From positions 8,225-72,224 of the forward strand of contig CAKSAC010000009.1 of NCBI GenBank assembly GCA_934434925.1: a stretch of 64,000 nucleotides of DNA, given 5' to 3'. The position numbers and the translations under genes were made by a program. Source of the DNA: an uncultured Eubacteriales bacterium (GTDB lineage Bacteria > Bacillota > Clostridia > Oscillospirales > CAG-272). Below the pieces are notes generated by a model. It did not search any database, was not told the DNA's origin, and worked only from the letters and a program-made list of their open reading frames with translations. Below are positions 7,730 through 16,307 of this stretch, in pieces (within the stretch, counting starts at the first letter, position 1; every line of letters starts with the position of its first letter).

Positions 7730-9190
7730 ATGATTTTTGCATTGTTTGCCGTTGCTGTCCTCTTAATTTTAATGGGAATTATCGGATATCTTAAGGCTCC
7801 GCCCGACACCGCTTATATTATTTCCGGCCTCGGAAAAAAGCGTATTCTGATCGGAAAGGCCGGATGGAGAGTTCCCTTTTTTGAACGCGTTGACCGCCTC
7901 TCCCTCCGGGTCATGCAAGTCGATGTCAAGACCAGCGAAGCCGTGCCGACCAACGAATTCATCAATGTAACAGTGGACGGCGTAGCCAACATAAAAATTT
8001 CTTCCGACCCTATTTATCTGAAACGTGCGGCCGAATCGCTCCTTGGGATGAACCGCGGCGAACTCATCAGCCTCGTCACGCAGGTTCTGGAAGGCAATAT
8101 GCGCGAGATCGTCGGGTCTGTCGGATTGAAAGAAATGGTCCAGGACCGCCAGGGTGTTGCCAAAAAGATTACAGAAAATGTCGTTCCCGACATGCAAAAG
8201 CTGGGTATCGAGGTCGTCAACTTCAATATCCAGAACTTCAAGGACGCAGCCGGAACGATTGAAAACATGGGTATTGACAACGTAGAACAAATCCGCAAAA
8301 ATGCCCAAATCGCCAAGGCCAACGCGCAAAGAGACATCGCCATTGCCACTTCCATGGCACAGCAGGAAGCCAACGCCGTCAAAGTAGAGGCCGAAAAGAA
8401 GATTGCCGAACAGAATGCCGCGCTGGCCGTTCAGCAGGCGGACATGAAGGTGCGGGCAGATACCAAGCGCGCCGAAGCCGATGCCGCCTACTCTATTCAG
8501 GAAGAAAATCAGCGCCGGGTCATTGAGATCGCCAAAACGAACGCCGATATTGCCCGCCGCGAAAAAGAAGCCGAATTGGCCGAAAAGAGCATCGCGCTCA
8601 AAGAACGCGAGCTGGAAGCCAGCATCAACAAACAAGCCGACGCCATGAAGTATCAGACCGAAAAACAGGCGGAGGCCGAACTGATCCGCCGCCAGCGTGA
8701 AGCCGAGGCACAGGTTTTTGAAGCCACCAAAGCGGCAGAAGCCCGCCGGGCAGAGGCAGAGGCCTCGCGTTACGCCATGGAACAGGAAGCCGAAGGAATC
8801 CGCGCCCGCGGATTGGCGGAAGCCGAAGCCATTGAAAAGAAAGCCGAAGCTCAGCGCAAAATGGGCGAAGCCTCGGTGCTTGAAATGTACCTGCAGGCTC
8901 TTCCGGAAGTCGTGCGGAACGCCGCCGAACCTCTCTGCCGCACCGACAAGATCGTCATGTACGGCGACGGAAACTCTACCCGCGTGGTGCGTGACGTGAT
9001 GAACAGTGCCAATCAGATCATGGAAGGGGTACGGGAATCTACCGGCCTTGACCTCTCTGCTATTCTCTCCGGCTATGTGGCCGGCCGCGCCGCCGGGAAA
9101 AAAGACCCCACCACCGGGAAAAAAGACCCTGCCACCGGGAAAAAAGCCCCCGCCGCCGAACCGAAAGAAGACGTTCTCCGGTCGGAGTGA
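7730..9190 (+). CDS. floT: Flotillin-like SPFH/band 7 membrane scaffold protein
   Basis: 486 residues; the ATG at 7730 follows AAGGAG. An N-terminal membrane segment (residues 1-20) is followed by an SPFH/PHB domain (about 20-190), then a long Ala/Glu/Lys/Arg-rich coiled coil (about 195-400) and a short flotillin C-domain. This matches YuaG/FloT, which organises membrane microdomains. The last 30 residues are unusual: heptads AAGKKDP, TTGKKDP, ATGKKAP, then AAEPKEDVLRSE. This tail is encoded by a 21-bp tandem repeat and has a decayed twin just upstream of the gene. Ordinary flotillins do not end this way, so the tail is probably a recent addition. The gene is monocistronic. Confidence 0.92.
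   Translation: MIFALFAVAVLLILMGIIGYLKAPPDTAYIISGLGKKRILIGKAGWRVPFFERVDRLSLRVMQVDVKTSEAVPTNEFINVTVDGVANIKISSDPIYLKRAAESLLGMNRGELISLVTQVLEGNMREIVGSVGLKEMVQDRQGVAKKITENVVPDMQKLGIEVVNFNIQNFKDAAGTIENMGIDNVEQIRKNAQIAKANAQRDIAIATSMAQQEANAVKVEAEKKIAEQNAALAVQQADMKVRADTKRAEADAAYSIQEENQRRVIEIAKTNADIARREKEAELAEKSIALKERELEASINKQADAMKYQTEKQAEAELIRRQREAEAQVFEATKAAEARRAEAEASRYAMEQEAEGIRARGLAEAEAIEKKAEAQRKMGEASVLEMYLQALPEVVRNAAEPLCRTDKIVMYGDGNSTRVVRDVMNSANQIMEGVRESTGLDLSAILSGYVAGRAAGKKDPTTGKKDPATGKKAPAAEPKEDVLRSE
9085..9160 (+). repeat. 21-bp coding tandem repeat in the flotillin tail
   Basis: Three to four copies of GCCGCCGGGAAAAAAGACCC-like units, in frame, giving the x-x-G-K-K-D/A-P heptads. It is homologous to the 7350-7565 repeat. 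Confidence 0.9.
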
Positions 9191-9225
9191 CCCGTCCGCA
9201 CAAGGTTCATGATCCGCCCGTAACC

Positions 9226-9256
9226 GGCCCTGCTTCGGCAGGGCCTTTTCCTTTTT
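9226..9256 (+). terminator. Strong terminator of the flotillin gene
   Basis: A perfect 8-bp stem GGCCCTGC/GCAGGGCC with a TTCG tetraloop (9226-9245), followed by a T-rich run. Confidence 0.92.
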
Positions 9257-9394
9257 TGCACGGGGTTGATTTTCTCTCCGCCGTACGATAGTATGCTCTT
9301 TGTCTCCAAATCTTCCGGTTTGTTTGCGGGGCTTCCTTTTTCAAAGGAACATTTTTTCAAAGATTGACCTCACTTCCGATTCTGTTTTCCATAC

Positions 9395-9446
9395 AAAAAC
9401 CTCCTGCAGCAGATATCGATATTCTACTACAAGAGGTTTTTTATTT
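9395..9446. terminator. Bidirectional hairpin between the flotillin and HdeD-like genes
   Basis: AAAAACCTC (9395-9403) pairs with GAGGTTTTT (9433-9441), with T-runs on both sides. It probably ends the minus-strand HdeD-like transcript as well. Nothing else is visible in the 374-bp gap 9191-9564. Confidence 0.65.
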
Positions 9447-9564
9447 CAAAATCGGTTTTTACGGGTTCAGTTCGGTCGCGAGTGCTTTTTTGTAAACCGA
9501 TTGCAAAGGGGTGAACAAAAACACTGCGGCTCCGCCCCTTTTTTACGGCGTGTGCAGATATGCC

Positions 9565-10155
9565 TCAGTCCATATAATAAATGTTTTTCGGAGACTTATT
9601 CAGCTTTTCTTTGGCCTCCCGGATCCGGCGGCTGAACACGAGGATCATGATCAGGTCGCAAACGCCGTCGACGAGCAACGATATACCCGCAAAGATCATA
9701 ACTGTTTCAAACGTTCCGAACATAACGATGCCGCCGAGTATGATCGTCAGAACAGAAAGCAGCAACATCGGGAACCATCCGGCGGCGTGCGCCCTGGCGC
9801 AACAAAGGCTGTCTGAAAGCGACACGCATCCGTCCACCGCAATGAAAAGGCCGAAAATCACGGTCAGGATTCCCATCAGCACGGCGGGATTCACGAGACA
9901 AAAAACACCGAAAAGGATCAGAGCCGCGCCGGTGATCAGCAGTCGGCCGGAAAATCCGAAACCGTATATAAGAAACATGGCGATTGAAATACACCCCAAC
10001 GCTACCAGCAATATCCCGGAAACCGCACAGATAACTCTGGCGGAATCATCCGGCACCGCGAGAAAGAGTATCCCGGTCACGATAGCCAGCACCGCAGTTG
10101 CAATTCTGCTCCACTTGAATTTCTTCAGTTTTTTCCCGATCATGTTCAAATCCAT
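9565..10155 (-). CDS. HdeD-family (DUF308) integral membrane protein
   Basis: 196 residues from the ATG at 10155, which follows GGAGGATTGT. After a short basic N-terminus (KKLKKFKW) there are about six hydrophobic helices in three pairs, with the internal GILFLAVPDD / GVFCLVNPAV repetition typical of HdeD/DUF308 proteins. In E. coli HdeD is linked to acid resistance; in Clostridia the role is unknown. It has its own promoter at 10212-10240. The tail is basic and ends NIYYMD. Confidence 0.85.
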   Translation of the reverse strand: MDLNMIGKKLKKFKWSRIATAVLAIVTGILFLAVPDDSARVICAVSGILLVALGCISIAMFLIYGFGFSGRLLITGAALILFGVFCLVNPAVLMGILTVIFGLFIAVDGCVSLSDSLCCARAHAAGWFPMLLLSVLTIILGGIVMFGTFETVMIFAGISLLVDGVCDLIMILVFSRRIREAKEKLNKSPKNIYYMD

Positions 10156-10211
10156 ACAATCCTCCTGTCCGGAACCGTTCCCGGTTCCCGTTCCGTTTGA
10201 TTTCGCATAGT

Positions 10212-10240
10212 AGTATACTCCTTCCGGATGAAAATAGCAA
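10212..10240 (-). promoter_or_regulatory. Sigma-A promoter for the HdeD-like gene
   Basis: TTGCTA (10235-10240) and TATACT (10212-10217) on the minus strand, 17-bp spacer. Confidence 0.65.
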
Positions 10241-10277
10241 CACTTTCGTCGAAAATGAATACAAATCCGGAAAAAGT

Positions 10278-11033
10278 TCAAAAAGCGGTCACATCAGCGT
10301 CCTGCCCGCACGGCAAAAAGCGGCGCATCCGGCGCACGGCGCGCATCATCCCGTATCCCGGTCCGCACTCCCGGACGCTCTGCCTGCGCGTATTGTAAAA
10401 CAAAAAACACTCCCGCGCGGCCAATTCCGGAAAGTTCCCGGCGGGATCGGCAGAGAGCAGGACCTCCCCGGCCATGTCTCTGACCGTGACGACCGCCATA
10501 TAGCGTTCCCCGCCGGCGGCCGTTTCCCGCTTTCCTTCCACTCTGACGGCGTATCCGGCCTCTTCAGCCTCTTTCAGCAACGCCCTGTACTCCGCAGAAT
10601 GCGAAAGACGCTTCCGATAGGCCTCCAGCGCCGCTCCGGCCGGGAGTTCCCGACGCAAAAACCGGCCGATCGGCCGATGACTGACTTTCGGGAACTTTTC
10701 GTCGGCCGGAATCAGCAAGCGGCCGTAATACCCGTAGAAATAATCCAACCGTTCCTGCCACAGCCCGACCATCCCCGCGAGAAAAGCGGGGAAAGAATAC
10801 GTCTTGTCGGTCATGTCGCGGCGGCAACTTTCCACGCACAGAATCTGCGCCCGATAACGACTTACAAAATAATATATTTCACGTACGCCCTCCAAAAACG
10901 ACAAGATGGAATACCCTACGTGAAGAATCTTCCGGTCGCCGAAAAAATCCCGGGACAGAACCGCAAGCCCGGAACCGTCGCAATTCGCTCCGCCCTGCAA
11001 CTCAATATCAACATAAAAGTTTTCTGTGTTCAT
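10278..11033 (-). CDS. Conserved-looking hypothetical cytoplasmic protein
   Basis: 251 residues; the ATG at 11033 follows AAAGGAG. I do not recognise the family. The N-terminus (FYVDIELQGGANCDGS) and later WQERLDYFYGYYGRLL look folded, and the second half is Arg/Ala/Glu-rich. It has no signal peptide or membrane helix. It has a canonical promoter and ribosome site, and codon use like its neighbours, so it is probably real. Confidence 0.75.
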   Translation of the reverse strand: MNTENFYVDIELQGGANCDGSGLAVLSRDFFGDRKILHVGYSILSFLEGVREIYYFVSRYRAQILCVESCRRDMTDKTYSFPAFLAGMVGLWQERLDYFYGYYGRLLIPADEKFPKVSHRPIGRFLRRELPAGAALEAYRKRLSHSAEYRALLKEAEEAGYAVRVEGKRETAAGGERYMAVVTVRDMAGEVLLSADPAGNFPELAARECFLFYNTRRQSVRECGPGYGMMRAVRRMRRFLPCGQDADVTAF

Positions 11034-11094
11034 GCTTTTCTCCTTTTCATTTCAATACATTTTCCATTTCTGCCAATTTGTAGAAATTGATACC

Positions 11095-11123
11095 ATTATA
11101 TACCACTTCTTGGAAAATGTCAA
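11095..11123 (-). promoter_or_regulatory. Sigma-A promoter for the 251-residue hypothetical gene
   Basis: TTGACA (11118-11123), 17-bp spacer, TATAAT (11095-11100) on the minus strand: a perfect consensus. Confidence 0.85.
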
Positions 11124-11265
11124 TATCTGGAGCAAAAGTTTTTTTTTGGTCGAAAAATGAGGATAAACGTTTCTTTTCGGAGCCGCGGTCCGGCTCTTCC
11201 GGCGTGCACACCCGCCGGCGGCGTTTACGGGCGATGGAGACCGGCGCGTTTTTCGGCGTTTACGG

Positions 11266-11353
11266 AGCGAAGAAAGCCGGCGCGAAAAAAGCAGGCGAAA
11301 AAAGCAGACGAAAAAGCAGGCGAAAACGGCAGGCGAAAACGGCAGGCGAAAAA
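11266..11353. repeat. Degenerate 14-15-bp tandem repeat in an intergenic gap
   Basis: About six copies of a GCAGGCGAAAAAA-like unit. It lies in the 389-bp gap 11034-11422, downstream of the small membrane protein gene and past its terminator. The gap otherwise holds only the minus-strand promoter at 11095-11123. Short ORFs drawn through it are Lys/Arg-rich artefacts. Confidence 0.8.
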
Positions 11354-11358
11354 GAAAA

Positions 11359-11374
11359 CCGGGCAGATGCCCGG
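11359..11374 (-). terminator. Terminator of the small membrane protein gene
   Basis: A perfect 6-bp stem CCGGGC/GCCCGG with a 4-nt loop, followed on the minus strand by TTTTCTTTTT. Confidence 0.7.
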
Positions 11375-11422
11375 CATATCGGAGACAAAATACAGTCAAG
11401 GGCGGGGCGCCCCGGCGGGAAT

Positions 11423-11734
11423 TTAATCCCGGAGCGCGGCAGCCTCTGCCGCTTCATCCAGTTTGCGGTTGCGGAACCAAAGTGCCACGTCAACCGAAAT
11501 CTCTATAAAATTCATTACATAGAAAAAGAAACCAAGGTAGAAAATGAACCCGGAGGAGCCGCCCGCTGTCTGAATAATCTTGCGGGCAATCCCGCAAGCA
11601 TACCCGATGAGCAGAAACACCTCAAAAAACAGGCTCTTTCCTTTCGCCGTGCGCGAAACCCAGGATTTGCGGATAGAAAGCGGCCAGGAAAGGCCGAAAC
11701 AGAAAATGGTCAGTGCTTCCAAAAGATCCACCAT
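11423..11734 (-). CDS. Small three-helix membrane protein, PQ-loop/SemiSWEET-like
   Basis: 103 residues from the ATG at 11734, eight bases after AGAGGA; the ATG at 11740 is too close to that site. There are about three membrane segments. The stretch LSWPLSIRKSW then GKSLFFEVFLLIGYACGI resembles a small Bacillota family related to PQ-loop (SemiSWEET-type) proteins. The substrate is unknown. It lies 80 bp after the fumC stop on the same strand, so it may be co-transcribed. Confidence 0.7.
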   Translation of the reverse strand: MVDLLEALTIFCFGLSWPLSIRKSWVSRTAKGKSLFFEVFLLIGYACGIARKIIQTAGGSSGFIFYLGFFFYVMNFIEISVDVALWFRNRKLDEAAEAAALRD

Positions 11735-11813
11735 GCACATGTTCCTCTTTACTATAAAGTTTTCTTTACATTTTTTGAAAAATCCCCGGATGCTGCATGT
11801 TTGCAGAAAAGCG

Positions 11814-13190
11814 TCAAATCATTTTTTCGGGTTGAAAGACTTCATCAAAGCGCTCCGCCGTCAAAAAGCCGAGCGCTACGCAAGCCTCTTTCAGAGAAAG
11901 ATTTTCCGCATAGGCCTTTTTTACGGTACGGGCGGCATTCTCGTACCCGATATACGGGTTCAGCGCAGTGGCCAACATCAAAGAATTGCGGAGATTTTCA
12001 CGCATTTTTTCTTTGTCCGCCACGATACCCGACGCGCACCGCAGGCAAAAAGAATCAATCGCTTCCGCCAGAAGACGCACAGATTGCAGGAAATTATACG
12101 CAAGAACGGGCATAAAAACATTCAGTTCAAAATTCCCCTGTGACGCGGCCATTCCCACCGCCGCGTCGTTCCCCATGACCTGCACCACCACCATTGTCAC
12201 GGCCTCGCATTGCGTGGGGTTGACTTTGCCGGGCATGATGGAAGAGCCAGGTTCATTTTCCGGAATCCGGATCTCGCCGAGGCCGTTCCGGGGACCGCTT
12301 GCCAGCCAGCGCACATCATTGGCAATCTTCATCATATCGCAGGCGGTCGCTTTGACGGCCCCGTGCGCAAAGACCAGCTCATCCCGGGAGGTGAGGGCAT
12401 GAAATTTGTTTTCTGCCGTGCGAAAAGGTTTTCCGGTCAAGGCGGCAACCTTTTCCGCTGCCCGCTCGGCAAACCCGGGCGGCGCGTTGATTCCGGTCCC
12501 GACCGCCGTGCCGCCGAGCGCAAGTTCGCAAAGCGGTTCCAAAGCCATGCGGAGCAGGAGTGCGTCACGTTCAAGACTGGTACGCCATCCCGAAATCTCC
12601 TGACTGAAACCGATGGGCGTGGCGTCCTGTAAATGGGTCCGTCCGGACTTGACAACGCCCTCGTTCTCGATTTCAAGGCGGCGAAAGACCTGGTTCAGTC
12701 CGGAAAGTGCCGGCAGAAGTTTTTCCTCCACCGCAAGCACCGCCGCGATATGCATGGCTGTCGGGAAGGTGTCGTTGGAAGACTGGCTCATATTGATGTC
12801 ATCGTTCGGATGGCAGAGTTTTTTCCCGGCCAGTCCGTTGGCGCGATTGGCGATTACCTCGTTGACGTTCATATTGGACTGCGTACCCGAACCGGTCTGA
12901 AATACGACCAGCGGAAAATGCCCGTCCAGTTCTCCGCGGATGACTTCATCGCAAGCTGTGGTGATTACGGCGCATTTTTCAGCGGTCATCCTTCCGGGAA
13001 GCAATTCGGCATTGGCTTGTGCGGCGGCCTTTTTGAGGATCCCGAACGCGTGAATAATCTCGGCGGGCATCGTTTCGATTCCGACTCCGATCCTGAAATT
13101 CTCCCGGCTCCGTTCCGTTTGCGCGCCGTAAAGCCGGTCAGCAGGCACCTGCACATCTCCCATGGAATCCTGTTCCGTACGGAAATCCAT
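11814..13190 (-). CDS. fumC: Class II fumarate hydratase
   Basis: 458 residues from the ATG at 13190, six bases after AAAGGAG; the upstream GTG is too close to that site. Hallmarks are SSNDTFPTAMH, the substrate-binding SGRTHLQDATP and the fumarase/aspartase signature GSSIMPGKVNP. It is full length for the iron-independent tetrameric FumC that interconverts fumarate and malate. The related aspartase is less likely given the length and the overall match. Promoter at 13261-13289. Confidence 0.95.
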   Translation of the reverse strand: MDFRTEQDSMGDVQVPADRLYGAQTERSRENFRIGVGIETMPAEIIHAFGILKKAAAQANAELLPGRMTAEKCAVITTACDEVIRGELDGHFPLVVFQTGSGTQSNMNVNEVIANRANGLAGKKLCHPNDDINMSQSSNDTFPTAMHIAAVLAVEEKLLPALSGLNQVFRRLEIENEGVVKSGRTHLQDATPIGFSQEISGWRTSLERDALLLRMALEPLCELALGGTAVGTGINAPPGFAERAAEKVAALTGKPFRTAENKFHALTSRDELVFAHGAVKATACDMMKIANDVRWLASGPRNGLGEIRIPENEPGSSIMPGKVNPTQCEAVTMVVVQVMGNDAAVGMAASQGNFELNVFMPVLAYNFLQSVRLLAEAIDSFCLRCASGIVADKEKMRENLRNSLMLATALNPYIGYENAARTVKKAYAENLSLKEACVALGFLTAERFDEVFQPEKMI

Positions 13191-13260
13191 CACGCACTCC
13201 TTTCATGACCGCGAAAGCGGTTTTTATCCTTCGCTCCCGGCAGGCGGGAGACACTGTTCC

Positions 13261-13289
13261 AGTATACCGCATCTACACGCCCGTGTCAA
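13261..13289 (-). promoter_or_regulatory. Sigma-A promoter for fumC
   Basis: TTGACA (13284-13289), 17-bp spacer, TATACT (13261-13266) on the minus strand. Confidence 0.8.
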
Positions 13290-13371
13290 GTTTTCCCGCC
13301 GGGAATCGGCATATTTCGGGAATCGAATTTCACTTTTGAAAAGAAAATCTTTGTTTTCGTAAATTTTTTGG

Positions 13372-13400
13372 TTGACTTCTGTCGGATCCTGTTATATAAT
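13372..13400 (+). promoter_or_regulatory. Sigma-A promoter for the XRE-fakA-fakB-GNAT-plsX operon
   Basis: TTGACT (13372-13377), 17-bp spacer, TATAAT (13395-13400). Confidence 0.82.
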
Positions 13401-13443
13401 TTGTTCGGAATGTTTCGCAAATATGAAGAAAAAGGGAAGAATT

Positions 13444-13683
13444 ATGGAAAACACACGCGACAAATCCGTCCACCTATCCTACGACCGGCTTTGGAAATTG
13501 CTGGTTGACCGGAAAATGAAAAAGAAAGACCTGCAACTTCTTACTAATCTCAGTTCTGCCGTGATTGCAAAACTCGGGAAGAATCAGCCGGTCCATCTGA
13601 ACACACTGATTAAAATCTGCACGGTCCTGCACTGCAATATCATGGATGTTGTGGAACTGAAAAGGCCCGTGCGGGCGCTCTGA
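13444..13683 (+). CDS. Small XRE/Cro-type helix-turn-helix regulator
   Basis: 79 residues from the ATG at 13444 (site AAGGGAAGA); upstream in-frame starts lack a ribosome site and would overlap the promoter. It is a single HTH resembling the YozG/Cro-CI family: a LWKLLVDRKMKKKDL helix pair, LSSAVIAKLGKNQPV recognition region, and LIKICTVLHCNIMDVVEL. It is the first gene of the fatty-acid operon, 11 bp before fakA, so it may regulate the operon; that is inference. Confidence 0.85.
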   Translation: MENTRDKSVHLSYDRLWKLLVDRKMKKKDLQLLTNLSSAVIAKLGKNQPVHLNTLIKICTVLHCNIMDVVELKRPVRAL

Positions 13684-13694
13684 CAGGAGGCAGT

Positions 13695-15365
13695 ATGGAA
13701 ATCACCACTACCCTCAGCGGTGAAACCTTCTCTGCTATGCTGAACGGCGGAGCCGACACGCTTTCGCGCCACCGCCAGCGCGTGAATGACCTGAACGTTT
13801 TCCCGATCCCCGACGGCGATACCGGAGACAATATGCTGATGACCTTCGGTTCCGGGGCGCGGGCCGCACAAAGCGCCGGGACCCGCCTCTGCGATACGGC
13901 CAACGCCGCGGCACACGGAATGCTTCTCGGGGCGCGCGGAAATTCAGGGGTCATTCTTTCCCGTATTTTTTCGGGGATCACACGCGAATTTTCGGAATTG
14001 GAAAGCGCCGATACCGCCGCCCTGATGCGGGGGATGTGCCGCGGTGTTGAAGAAGCCTATCGCGCCGTGCCGAAGCCGGTCGAGGGTACGATTCTCACCG
14101 TGTTCCGCGACGCGGTCGAATACGCCAACCGGCATGCCGCCGCAGGCGGAACTATCCGCACCTATTTTGACGACCTGCTGACGGAAATGAAGTGTTCGCT
14201 GGACAGGACGCCGGAACTCCTTCCGGTTCTCTCGGAGGCCGGTGTGGTTGACAGCGGCGGTGCCGGACTGCTCTGTATCTTTGAAGGAATGCGGAATTCC
14301 CTGCTCGGTCTCCGGGCCGACCCGACAGAAAAATCCGTCGCCCGGAATCCCGCCGACGAAAACGCGCAACCGGATTTTTCGCTTTTCGGCCCGGACAGCG
14401 TTCTGACCTATGGCTATTGTACGGAGTTTCTTCTCCGCCTGCAAAATGCCAAAACCGATATCGCGCATTTCGACCTTCCCGGACTGATTGCCTACCTGGA
14501 AGAAGTCGGGAGTTCGGTCGTTGCGTTCCGGGAAGACAGCATTGTAAAAGTACACGTCCATACGGCGCACCCGGGGCAGATTCTCGAATATTGCCAGCAA
14601 TACGGCGAGTTTCTGACTCTGAAAGTCGAAAACATGACATTTCAGAACGAGGAGGCCGTGCGGCGCGGGAACAACGCGCAGGCAGCCGTCGCCAAAAAGC
14701 CGAAAAAGAAAAACGCCATCGTGGCTGTTGCCGCCGGGAAGGGGATTAAGGATACCTTTGCCTCGCTCGGGGTCGATGCCGTGGTGGACGGCGGACAAAG
14801 CATGAATCCTGCGGCCGCGGACTTTCTCCGCGCATTCCGGGAAGTGAACGCCGGGCGAATTTTCGTCTTCCCCAACAACGGGAATGTTATCATGACGGCA
14901 CGGCAGGCCGCCTCGCTTTACAAGGATGCCGAAATCGTGATTATCCCCAGTCGCACAATCGGAGAAGGCTATGCGGCCATATCCATGATGGAAACAGAAG
15001 GAGAAAGCGAAGCAATACTCAAAGCGGCGGAAGAAGTGATTGCCGGGGTCAAAAGCGGATTTGTTTCCCGCGCCAGCCGGAATGCGCACATGGGCGGCAT
15101 CAACGTGTGCAGCGGGGATTATATCGGCTTTTCCGAAGATGCCATCCTATCCGACAGCCGGGACCGGGAAACCGCCGCAGAAGAACTCGCCGCCCGGATG
15201 CAAGCCGGCGAATACGGCGTTCTGTTACTGATTGCCGGAACCGAAGCCGAGGCAGACTCCGCCCGTTCTCTCTGCGATCACCTCTCTGCCGCCTATCCGT
15301 CTACCGAGGTCATTCTGATTGACGGCGGGCAACCGATTTACGATTATATGCTTGTATTTGAATAA
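13695..15365 (+). CDS. fakA: Fatty acid kinase subunit FakA (DAK2 plus DegV-like fusion, YloV family)
   Basis: 556 residues; the ATG at 13695 follows ACAGGAGG. The N-terminal DAK2 kinase domain contains NVFPIPDGDTGDNM (residues 34-47), whose aspartates bind the Mg-ATP, and HGMLLGARGNSG. The C-terminal half is DegV-like. FakA phosphorylates fatty acids bound to FakB, giving acyl-phosphate for PlsX/PlsY. The presence of fakB, plsX and acpP in the same operon supports this strongly. Confidence 0.93.
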   Translation: MEITTTLSGETFSAMLNGGADTLSRHRQRVNDLNVFPIPDGDTGDNMLMTFGSGARAAQSAGTRLCDTANAAAHGMLLGARGNSGVILSRIFSGITREFSELESADTAALMRGMCRGVEEAYRAVPKPVEGTILTVFRDAVEYANRHAAAGGTIRTYFDDLLTEMKCSLDRTPELLPVLSEAGVVDSGGAGLLCIFEGMRNSLLGLRADPTEKSVARNPADENAQPDFSLFGPDSVLTYGYCTEFLLRLQNAKTDIAHFDLPGLIAYLEEVGSSVVAFREDSIVKVHVHTAHPGQILEYCQQYGEFLTLKVENMTFQNEEAVRRGNNAQAAVAKKPKKKNAIVAVAAGKGIKDTFASLGVDAVVDGGQSMNPAAADFLRAFREVNAGRIFVFPNNGNVIMTARQAASLYKDAEIVIIPSRTIGEGYAAISMMETEGESEAILKAAEEVIAGVKSGFVSRASRNAHMGGINVCSGDYIGFSEDAILSDSRDRETAAEELAARMQAGEYGVLLLIAGTEAEADSARSLCDHLSAAYPSTEVILIDGGQPIYDYMLVFE

Positions 15366-15433
15366 ATAAGTAAACAAAACTTTCCATCAGTTTGTGTTTT
15401 ATTTCCGGTTCGCCGGGAAGAAAGGATTTTCTC

Positions 15434-16303
15434 ATGCTCACACTCTTCACCGACACAGATACCGACATCACCCCGGCCGTCGCCGCCGAATACGGATACC
15501 GTCTCATCAGCATGCCGTATTCCGTAGACGGCGAAACCGTTTTCCCTTACGAAGACGGAAAGCCGGTCGATATGCATGCCTTTTATGATTCTCTGCGCGC
15601 GGGGGCCCTGCCGACGACCGGCGGCCTTTCCCGCGAAAGATACAAAGAATATTTCCGCCCGGAATTTGAAGCCGGAAATGATATTCTTTATGTTCATTTT
15701 TCAGCGGCTATGACCTGCACTTTCGATGCCATGCACGAAGCGCTCCGGGACCTTGCCGTTGAATTTCCCGAACGAAAATTTCATGAGATCGATACCAAGG
15801 GAATTACCATCCTGGCCTATGTGCTGGCGCGCGAGATCGGCGACCGCGTCCTGTCGGGAATGAGTGCCGAAGAAGTCTGTGCCTGGGCAGACCGGGAGAC
15901 GCTACATTTTTCCCAGTATTTCTTTGCGGACGACCTGCATTTTTTCAGGCGGAGCGGAAGGGTCAGCGGAATTTCGGCCACCATGGGAACCCTTCTCGGC
16001 ATCCGCCCGATCATCTATATGAACGATGAAGGGAAAATGGTCAGCCTGACGAAAGAACGGGGCCGCGCCCGGGCAGCAGAGCGCCTGCTTGCTTTTATGG
16101 AAGAAAAGGGCGACGATATTGCCTCGTACCGCGTAATCGTCGGCCACACCGACGCGCCCGAGATGGCGCAAGAGCTGGCCGGAAGAATCCGTGAACGATT
16201 CGGCCGGAATCTGCGGCTTGAAATCGTTTGCACCAACCCGACAGCCGGAAGCCATTGCGGTCCGAACGGAGTCGGCGTTGCTTTCCACTCGAAAGAACGG
16301 TGA
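15434..16303 (+). CDS. fakB: DegV-family fatty-acid-binding protein FakB
   Basis: 289 residues from the ATG at 15434 after AGAAAGGA; an earlier in-frame ATG at 15392 has no ribosome site. DegV features: the N-terminal FTDTDTDI, LPTTGGLS in place of the usual TSQPS-type segment, SAAMTCTFDA, and GGVAF-type C-terminal GPNGVGVAF that contacts the carboxylate pocket. FakB carries an exogenous fatty acid to FakA for phosphorylation. Acyl-chain preference cannot be read from sequence alone. Confidence 0.9.
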   Translation: MLTLFTDTDTDITPAVAAEYGYRLISMPYSVDGETVFPYEDGKPVDMHAFYDSLRAGALPTTGGLSRERYKEYFRPEFEAGNDILYVHFSAAMTCTFDAMHEALRDLAVEFPERKFHEIDTKGITILAYVLAREIGDRVLSGMSAEEVCAWADRETLHFSQYFFADDLHFFRRSGRVSGISATMGTLLGIRPIIYMNDEGKMVSLTKERGRARAAERLLAFMEEKGDDIASYRVIVGHTDAPEMAQELAGRIRERFGRNLRLEIVCTNPTAGSHCGPNGVGVAFHSKER

Positions 16304-16307
16304 AGCA

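Noticed and set aside
11052..11399. Minus-strand ORF of 115 codons
   Set aside because: Phe/Arg-rich translation of the intergenic repeat, crossing a terminator and a promoter.
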